Of a stretch of DNA of 10,375 nucleotides, positions 5,372-10,375 are shown piece by piece. Location: positions 1 to 10,375 of the forward strand of contig JAFYYE010000336.1 in assembly GCA_017557715.1 (NCBI GenBank). Direction: 5' to 3'. The notes under the pieces are model-generated. The model worked only from the letters and a program-made list of their open reading frames with translations, did no database searches and was not told where the DNA came from. Both the position numbers and the translations under genes were made by a program. The DNA is from Pseudobutyrivibrio sp. Its GTDB lineage: Bacteria; Bacillota; Clostridia; Lachnospirales; Lachnospiraceae. Position 1 is the first letter of the stretch; the number at the start of each line of letters is the position of its first letter.

Positions 5372-5842
5372 ATGTCAAAGAATTCCGCTTATGAAAAGCG
5401 TACAGAAGAATTGATTACTCCTATTCTTGATGAAATGGGCTTTGAGCTTTACGACGTTGAATATGTCAAAGAAGGTTCAGACTATTATCTCAGAGCTTTT
5501 ATCGACAAGGAAGGTGGAATCACAATCGACGACTGTGTTGATGTCAGCAGAAGAATGAACGAACTTCTTGATGCTGAGCCAAGCATTGGCGGCGATGAAG
5601 GTTACATTTTTGAGGTTAGCTCACCAGGTCTTGGTAGAGTCCTTAAAAAAGACAAGCATTTTGAAAAGGCGTTAGGTCAGGATGTTGATATCAAGACTTA
5701 CAAGCCAATTAACGGAGCAAAAGAATTTACAGGAACACTCAAGGCATTCGATAAGGAAACACTCACTATCGAATTTGAGGATGGTACAGAAATATTTAAT
5801 AGATCAGATGTTGCACAGGTTAGATTATCTATAGACTTTTAG
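5372..5842 (+). CDS. rimP: Ribosome maturation factor RimP
   Basis: A 156-residue RimP (YlxS in Bacillus), which binds the free 30S subunit and helps the late stages of its assembly. The N-terminal domain shows ELITPILDEMGFELYDVEYVKEG, YYLRAFIDKEGGITIDDCVDVSR and the conserved FEVSSPGLGRVLKKDKHFEKALG. The C-terminal SH3-like beta domain follows (KEFTGTLKAFDKETLTIEFEDG). AAGGAGG (5359-5365) lies 6 nt before ATG. It is the first gene of the rimP-nusA-ylxR-ylxQ-infB operon, 16 nt before nusA, and its mRNA carries the leader terminator described at 5301-5330. Confidence 0.95.
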   Translation: MSKNSAYEKRTEELITPILDEMGFELYDVEYVKEGSDYYLRAFIDKEGGITIDDCVDVSRRMNELLDAEPSIGGDEGYIFEVSSPGLGRVLKKDKHFEKALGQDVDIKTYKPINGAKEFTGTLKAFDKETLTIEFEDGTEIFNRSDVAQVRLSIDF

Positions 5843-5858
5843 TATATTAGGAGGAAAT

Positions 5859-7046
5859 ATGGCAGCAAATAATACTAACGATTTTTGGGAAGCTCTTACA
5901 GATCTTGCCAAAGAGAAAAACATTAGCATGGATGTTTTAATTGAAACAATCGAGAATTCACTTCTCATCGCATGTAAGAATAATTATGGAAAGGCTGATA
6001 ACGCTTCAGTTGAAATCGACAAGGCTACTGGTGAATATCACGTTTATCTTTCAAAGACAGTAGTTGATGAGGTTATGGATCCTGTTGAAGAGATTTCACT
6101 TACAGACGCACAGGATATCAGCGGTAAGCATCAGGTTGGCGATATCATCCAGATTGAAGTTAAGTCTAAGGACTTTGGTCGTATCGCAGCTACAGCAGCT
6201 AAGAACACAATCACTCAGAAGATTCGTGAAGAAGAGCGCAAGGTACTTTATGAGGAGTACTATGAGCTTCAGCACAAGGTTGTTACAGGTGTTGTTACAC
6301 GTTTCTCTGGAAATAATATCCACGTTAATCTTGGTAAGCTCGAAGGCTTCCTTTCAGAGTCTGAGCAGGTTAAGGGCGAGTACTACAAGCCACAGGACCG
6401 TATCAAGGTTTATATCGTAGAAGTTAAGACTTCTAACAAGGGACCACGTATCCTTGTATCTCGTACTCATCCAGAGCTCGTTAAGAAGCTCTTTGAGGAA
6501 GAAGTTTCAGAGGTTCGTGATGGTATCGTTGAGATTAAGTCAATCTCTCGTGAGGCTGGCAGCCGTACAAAGATTGCTGTTTGGTCAAATGACGAGGATG
6601 TTGATCCAGTAGGAGCTTGCGTAGGTCAGAACGGTGCTCGTGTAAATGCAATCGTTAATGAGCTTCGTGGTGAGAAAATCGATATCGTTGAGTGGGATGA
6701 AAACCCTGCTTACCTCATTGAAAATGCTCTTTCACCTGCAAAGGTTGTTGCTGTTATTGCAGATGCAGATGAGAAGACAGCTCGTGTAGTTGTTCCAGAT
6801 TATCAGCTTTCTCTCGCAATCGGTAAGGAAGGTCAGAATGCTCGTCTTGCAGCTCGTCTTACTGGCTTCAAGATCGATATCAAGAGCGAGACGCAGGCTA
6901 AAGAAGCTGGTGACTTCCTTGATTATGAAGAGGATTATGATGATGAAGACGAGTACTATGATGATGAGGAGTACTATGATGAGGACGGCGAGTACGATGA
7001 GGAGTACGAGGAGTCTGAGTCAGAAGAGTCTTCAGAGGAAGAGTAA
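5859..7046 (+). CDS. nusA: Transcription termination/antitermination factor NusA
   Basis: A 395-residue NusA that binds RNA polymerase near the RNA exit channel and modulates pausing, termination and antitermination. Domains in order: N-terminal RNA-polymerase-binding domain (1 to about 130), S1 domain (about 139-203, starting HKVVTGVVTRFSGNNIHVNLG), KH1 with GQNG loop (256-259) and KH2 with GKEG loop (322-325). As in other Firmicutes there are no C-terminal acidic AR repeats of the E. coli type. Instead residues 355-395 form a highly acidic tail made almost only of Asp, Glu, Tyr and Ser. AGGAGG (5849-5854) precedes the start by 4 nt. Codons are strongly biased (Leu mostly CTT/CTC, Arg CGT), indicating high expression. 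The gene may be autoregulated through the leader terminator. Its last Glu codons provide the ribosome binding site for the next gene, which begins on the very next base after the stop. Confidence 0.97.
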   Translation: MAANNTNDFWEALTDLAKEKNISMDVLIETIENSLLIACKNNYGKADNASVEIDKATGEYHVYLSKTVVDEVMDPVEEISLTDAQDISGKHQVGDIIQIEVKSKDFGRIAATAAKNTITQKIREEERKVLYEEYYELQHKVVTGVVTRFSGNNIHVNLGKLEGFLSESEQVKGEYYKPQDRIKVYIVEVKTSNKGPRILVSRTHPELVKKLFEEEVSEVRDGIVEIKSISREAGSRTKIAVWSNDEDVDPVGACVGQNGARVNAIVNELRGEKIDIVEWDENPAYLIENALSPAKVVAVIADADEKTARVVVPDYQLSLAIGKEGQNARLAARLTGFKIDIKSETQAKEAGDFLDYEEDYDDEDEYYDDEEYYDEDGEYDEEYEESESEESSEEE

Positions 7047-7316
7047 ATGAATGGTAAACCATTACCTCTTAGAAAATGCGTTGCATGTAATCAAATGCTT
7101 CCTAAGGACCAGTTATTTAGGGTAGTTAGGATTGATGGACAAGCTCAGGTTGATTTGAGTTATAAAGCTCAGGGTCGTGGCGCGTATGTCTGCAAAAACG
7201 TAGATTGCATTGCATTAGCTGAAAAGAAAAGATCTTTTAATAGAGCATTAAAAGGAACTATTTCTGAAGAGGTGATTAATAAATTAAAAATGGAGTTAGA
7301 AAATGGCAGTAGATAA
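7047..7316 (+). CDS. ylxR: YlxR/RnpM family RNA-binding protein (DUF448)
   Basis: An 89-residue YlxR-family protein. The family fingerprint is RKCVACNQM near the N-terminus and GRGAYVCKN in the middle, with cysteines at 11, 14, 50 and 55; CxxC pairs in this family can suggest a metal site. In Bacillus subtilis YlxR has been reported to bind and modulate RNase P (name RnpM) and to influence gene expression. The ATG follows the nusA stop with no gap. AGAGG (7034-7038), inside the nusA acidic-tail codons, is 8 nt upstream. The end overlaps the next gene by 14 nt. Codon use shifts here to TTA, AAA and AGA, unlike nusA and infB, which suggests lower translation. Confidence 0.93.
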   Translation: MNGKPLPLRKCVACNQMLPKDQLFRVVRIDGQAQVDLSYKAQGRGAYVCKNVDCIALAEKKRSFNRALKGTISEEVINKLKMELENGSR

Positions 7317-7608
7317 AGGTCTTAATATGATTAGTATGGCCATGAAGGCAGGCCGTCTCGTAAGCGGTGAATTTGCTTGTGAGCAGGCTATTAAAGAAGG
7401 AATTGGTTCTTTATGCATTGTTGCAACAGATGCCTCAGCAAATACTAAGAAATCATTTTCAAATTCCTGCGATTTCTACGATGTTAAATACGTGGAATAT
7501 GGAACCAAAGAATCTTTAGGTCATGCAATTGGTAAAGAATATCGGGCATCGATTGTAGTGTGCGATGAAAATTTATCCTTAAGCATTCTAGATAAGATAC
7601 TGAAGTAG
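7303..7608 (+). CDS. ylxQ: L7Ae/L30e family RNA-binding protein YlxQ
   Basis: A 101-residue protein of the L7Ae/L30e/Gadd45 family, which binds kink-turn RNA. The fold signature is visible: KGLNMISMAMKAGRLVSGEFACEQAIKEG, then a beta strand SLCIVATDASANTKKSF, then VKYVEYGTKESLGHAIGKEYRASIVVCDE. Position between ylxR and infB is the same as in Bacillus, where it is called YlxQ (RplGA). Its RNA target is not known. The start overlaps ylxR by 14 nt in another frame; GGAG (7292-7295) lies 7 nt upstream. Codon use is AT-rich like ylxR. infB begins 16 nt downstream. Confidence 0.92.
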   Translation: MAVDKGLNMISMAMKAGRLVSGEFACEQAIKEGIGSLCIVATDASANTKKSFSNSCDFYDVKYVEYGTKESLGHAIGKEYRASIVVCDENLSLSILDKILK

Positions 7609-7624
7609 ATGAGGAGGATATTAG

Positions 7625-10303
7625 ATGGCAAAAATTAAAGTACATGAATTAGCCAAAGAGCTTGGAAAGGAAAGCAAGGACGTTATTGCTTTTCTTGAAG
7701 CAAGTGGTATAGAAGCAAAACCTCAGAGCGGTGTTGAAGATGACATTGCTGCTAAGGTTAGAGCTAAGTTTGCACCAAAGGACGAAAAGAAGGCTGCTCC
7801 AAAGCAGGCTCACACTGTTGACAAGGATGGAAATCCTGTTAAGAAGCCACGTCCTGCAGTAGATAAGGATGGAAATCCTGTTAAGAAAAAGAAGAATGTA
7901 TTCGTTGTTACTCGTGACAGAGATGACAGAAGAAGAAGAGGTTCTGATTCTTCAAGAAACGAAAACAGAGATAATAACGGTCAGAAGAAGCCTGCTGGAC
8001 AGAATCAGCAGCAGCCAAGAGGACCAATCAGACCTCGTACATTTGCTGATGGTGTTCGTCCATCTCAGAGAGCAAGTGCACAGTCTCAGGACACAGAGTT
8101 TGCGTCAAAGAAGAATAATGCTTCTGAGGAAGTACGTGAGCAGCGTCCAGTAAAGAAGGAACGTCCAGAGCGTGTAGAGCGCGGCGAAAAACGTGAAGGT
8201 CGTCAGGATCGTCCTGAGAGAGGTGATAGACCTGCAAGAGGTGACAAGCCAGCTGGAAAGCGTCCAGAGCGCGGCGACAGACCTGAAAGAAACGATAGAA
8301 ACGATAGACCAGCTAGAAATGGTGAAGGTCGTGGAGATAGAAATGCACGTCCATCACAGAATTCAGCTCCAGATATGGCTCCTTCTAACAATGGTAAGGG
8401 CGGTCGTCGTGATGACAAGAAAAAGAAGAATAATAAAGATAACAACAATTTAGGTGGAAAGAAGCAGGAGAATTTCATCAATCTTGAAAAGAATGGTGGA
8501 AAGAAGAAAAAGAACAATACTCCAAAGGCTCCAGAGCGTAACATGGACGAGGTTCTTACAATTACAATTCCTGATAGAATCACAATCAAGGATCTTGCTG
8601 ACAAGATGAAGGTTCAGGCTTCAGCTGTTGTTAAGACTCTTTTCATGAAGGGTACAATGGTTACTGTAAATCAGGAGGTTGATTTCGAGAAGGCTGAGGA
8701 AATCGCACTCGAGTTCAACTGTATCTGTGAGGAAGAGGAGAAGGTTGATGTTATCGCTGAGCTTCTTAAGGAAGAGGAAGAGGATACATCTAGCTATCCA
8801 TCACGTCCACCTGTTGTCTGCGTAATGGGTCACGTAGATCATGGTAAGACATCTCTTCTTGATGCTATTAGAGATACAAAGGTTACAGACCGTGAGGCTG
8901 GTGGTATCACACAGCACATCGGTGCTTATACAGTTTCAATTAATAATCAGGATATTACATTCCTTGATACACCAGGTCATGAGGCCTTCACAGCAATGCG
9001 TATGCGTGGTGCTAACTCTACAGATATTGCTATCCTTGTAGTTGCTGCTGATGATGGTGTTATGCCTCAGACAGTAGAAGCTATCAACCATGCAAAGGCT
9101 GCTGGCATCGAAATCATCGTTGCAATCAACAAGATTGATAAGCCAAACGCAAATATCGATAGAGTTAAGCAGGAACTTTCTGAGTACCAGCTCATTCCTG
9201 AGGATTGGGGCGGAAGCACAGTATTCTGTCCAGTATCAGCTCACACAAAGGAAGGTATCGACAACCTTCTTGAGATGATTCTTCTTACAGCAGAAGTACT
9301 TGAGCTTAAGGCTAATCCTAACCGTAAGGCTCGTGGTCTTGTTATTGAGGCACAGCTTGATAAGGGACGTGGTGCTGTTGCAACAGTACTTGTTCAGAAG
9401 GGTACACTTCACGTTGGTGATCCTGTTGCCTGCGGTAGCTGCTATGGTAAGGTTAGAGCAATGCTTGATGATACAGGCGCTCGTGTTAAGAGTGCTGGTC
9501 CTTCAGTTCCAGTTGAGATTCTTGGTCTTTCTGAGGTTCCAAACGCTGGTGAAGTATTAATGTCATTTGATTCTGAGAAGGAAGCTCACTCATTTGCTGA
9601 TACATTCGTTGCAGAACACAAGAACAAGCTCGTTGAGCAGACTAAGTCTAAGATGTCTCTTGATGCACTCTTCAGCGAGATTGAATCAGGAAATCTTAAG
9701 GAACTTGATATCATCGTTAAGGCTGACGTTCAGGGTTCTGTTGAGGCTGTTAAGCAGTCACTTGAAAAGCTTTCAAATGAGGAAGTTGTTGTTAAGACAA
9801 TCCACGGTGGTGTAGGTACAATTAACGAATCTGACGTAGTTCTTGCATCTGCTTCAAACGCTATCATCATCGGATTTAACGTTCGTGTTGATCCACAGGC
9901 TAAGATGACAGCTGATAGAGAAGGCGTAGATCTTCGTCTCTATAAGGTAATCTACGATGCTATCAATGATGTTGAGTCAGCTATGAAGGGTATGCTCGAT
10001 CCTATCTTCGAAGAGAAGGTTATCGGTCATGCTGAGGTTCGTCAGATCTTCAAGGCTTCTGGCGTTGGTAACATCGCTGGTTCATATGTAACAGATGGTT
10101 ACTTCCAGAGAGATTGTATGGTTCGTGTTACACGTGAAGGCGAACTCATCCACGAAGGAAAGCTTGGTTCTCTTAAGAGATTCAAGGATGATGTTAAGGA
10201 AGTTAAGACAAACTTCGAGTGTGGTCTTGTTATTGAAGACTTCAATGACGTTCAGGAAATGGATATCATCGAGGCCTACATTATGGTTGAGGTACCTAGA
10301 TAA
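7625..10303 (+). CDS. infB: Translation initiation factor IF-2
   Basis: An 892-residue GTPase that places initiator fMet-tRNA on the 30S subunit and promotes joining of the 50S. Order of parts: an N-terminal IF2N domain (1 to about 50), a disordered Lys/Arg/Asn/Gly/Pro/Asp-rich linker (about 52-305), a second IF2N-type domain (about 310-375), the G domain with G1 GHVDHGKT (402-409), G3 DTPGH (448-452) and G4 NKID (502-505), then domains II, III and the C-terminal fMet-tRNA-binding domain ending in MVEVPR. Both switch and base-recognition motifs are intact, so it should be active. It is near E. coli IF2 in length but well above the roughly 716 residues in Bacillus, mainly because of the linker. 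GAGGAGG (7611-7617) lies 7 nt before ATG, the best ribosome binding site in the window, with optimised codons throughout. The stop overlaps rbfA by one base (TAATG). Confidence 0.98.
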   Translation: MAKIKVHELAKELGKESKDVIAFLEASGIEAKPQSGVEDDIAAKVRAKFAPKDEKKAAPKQAHTVDKDGNPVKKPRPAVDKDGNPVKKKKNVFVVTRDRDDRRRRGSDSSRNENRDNNGQKKPAGQNQQQPRGPIRPRTFADGVRPSQRASAQSQDTEFASKKNNASEEVREQRPVKKERPERVERGEKREGRQDRPERGDRPARGDKPAGKRPERGDRPERNDRNDRPARNGEGRGDRNARPSQNSAPDMAPSNNGKGGRRDDKKKKNNKDNNNLGGKKQENFINLEKNGGKKKKNNTPKAPERNMDEVLTITIPDRITIKDLADKMKVQASAVVKTLFMKGTMVTVNQEVDFEKAEEIALEFNCICEEEEKVDVIAELLKEEEEDTSSYPSRPPVVCVMGHVDHGKTSLLDAIRDTKVTDREAGGITQHIGAYTVSINNQDITFLDTPGHEAFTAMRMRGANSTDIAILVVAADDGVMPQTVEAINHAKAAGIEIIVAINKIDKPNANIDRVKQELSEYQLIPEDWGGSTVFCPVSAHTKEGIDNLLEMILLTAEVLELKANPNRKARGLVIEAQLDKGRGAVATVLVQKGTLHVGDPVACGSCYGKVRAMLDDTGARVKSAGPSVPVEILGLSEVPNAGEVLMSFDSEKEAHSFADTFVAEHKNKLVEQTKSKMSLDALFSEIESGNLKELDIIVKADVQGSVEAVKQSLEKLSNEEVVVKTIHGGVGTINESDVVLASASNAIIIGFNVRVDPQAKMTADREGVDLRLYKVIYDAINDVESAMKGMLDPIFEEKVIGHAEVRQIFKASGVGNIAGSYVTDGYFQRDCMVRVTREGELIHEGKLGSLKRFKDDVKEVKTNFECGLVIEDFNDVQEMDIIEAYIMVEVPR
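7817..7900 (+). repeat. infB: Two tandem 42-bp in-frame repeats in the IF-2 linker
   Basis: Two 14-codon units (from residues 65 and 79) both read VDKDGNPVKK and then diverge (PRPA, KKNV). A 23-bp stretch is identical between 7823-7845 and 7865-7887. This indicates a recent local duplication inside the disordered linker. Confidence 0.85.
8160..8350 (+). repeat. infB: Degenerate Arg-Gly-Asp-Arg-Pro repeats in the IF-2 linker
   Basis: The linker repeats short units such as PERGDRP, PARGDKP, PERGDRP, PERNDRNDRP and GRGDRN, with matching imperfect DNA repeats. This makes a charged, RG-rich disordered segment of about 60 residues before the second IF2N domain. It is typical of variable-length IF2 linkers and likely changes length by unequal repeat exchange. 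Confidence 0.75.
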
Positions 10304-10375
10304 TGAGAAAAAATTCAGTAAAAAATACTCGTATTAATGAAGAAGTAATGCGAGAGCTTAGCAATATTATTCGTC
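10303..10375 (+). CDS. rbfA: Ribosome-binding factor A, 5' end only
   Basis: The ATG at 10303-10305 shares one base with the infB stop (TAATG). The 24 residues visible read MRKNSVKNTRINEEVMRELS and on to NIIR, the normal RbfA start (helix with R-x-x-R-I-x-E-x-x-x-R-E-L-S). RbfA is a KH-domain protein that matures the 30S subunit by acting on the 5' end of 16S rRNA. It commonly follows infB, and with rimP at the head of the operon it fits the small-subunit assembly theme. The one-base overlap suggests translational coupling to infB. The gene runs off the right edge. Confidence 0.9.
   Translation, partial: MRKNSVKNTRINEEVMRELSNIIR

Noticed and set aside
6096..6323. Reverse-strand open frame inside nusA
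   Set aside because: Antisense shadow of a strongly biased coding region, without start signals or recognisable motifs.
8203..8604. 133-codon reverse-strand frame with Phe/Leu/Ser-rich sequence
   Set aside because: It is the antisense of the Lys/Arg-rich IF-2 linker; the composition is just the mirror of AAG/AGA codons and there is no start signal.
1..10375. CRISPR arrays, tRNA or rRNA genes, insertion sequences, defence systems
   Set aside because: No regular spaced repeats, tRNA-like cloverleaf with CCA-proximal features, transposase or integrase motifs were found. The element at 1491-1590 has stems but no anticodon arm or T-loop sequence.

Overview
The window looks like chromosomal core sequence from a motile, anaerobic, low-GC Firmicute, most likely a Lachnospiraceae member (Butyrivibrio/Pseudobutyrivibrio/Roseburia-like). 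The grounds are strong AGGAGG-type ribosome binding sites, A/T-rich codon use, the gene order rimP-nusA-ylxR-ylxQ-infB-rbfA, a FliD-like flagellar-type protein, a split (non-fused) pair of genes for the last two steps of purine synthesis, and a GC-rich intergenic element of a kind I recall from clostridial genomes. The taxonomic call is inference. All genes lie on the + strand.

Region 1 (1-2369): the 3' part of a membrane-anchored protein with a long Lys/Glu/Ala-rich cytoplasmic region, one transmembrane helix and a helical C-terminal domain. Its reading frame is broken within 297-397. It overlaps hisH by 4 nt (ATGA). hisH and hisF together encode imidazole glycerol phosphate synthase. They are separated by a 60% GC, heavily palindromic intergenic element (about 1491-1590).

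Region 2 (2370-5224): a probable promoter and a hairpin leader precede a small Cys-free protein that resembles the C-terminal part of flagellar cap protein FliD. A good sigma-A-type promoter then reads into purO (IMP cyclohydrolase) and a stand-alone AICAR formyltransferase (the C-terminal domain of PurH without the N-terminal cyclohydrolase domain). Together the two genes do what bifunctional PurH does elsewhere. The purO start region carries a perfect 10-bp inverted repeat with one arm in the promoter spacer and the other over the start codon.

Region 3 (5225-10375): the transcription/translation operon rimP-nusA-ylxR(rnpM)-ylxQ-infB-rbfA (rbfA is cut by the window edge). A promoter and then an intrinsic terminator with an interrupted U-tract precede rimP, an arrangement suited to NusA-dependent autoregulation. 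NusA ends in a 41-residue acidic, Tyr-rich tail, and IF2 has a linker of about 250 residues of charged low-complexity sequence.

I see no clear novel defence, mobile or biosynthetic system. The points most worth checking are the rimP-nusA leader, the structured element between hisH and hisF, the purO inverted repeat, the frameshifted membrane protein and the orphan FliD-like protein.
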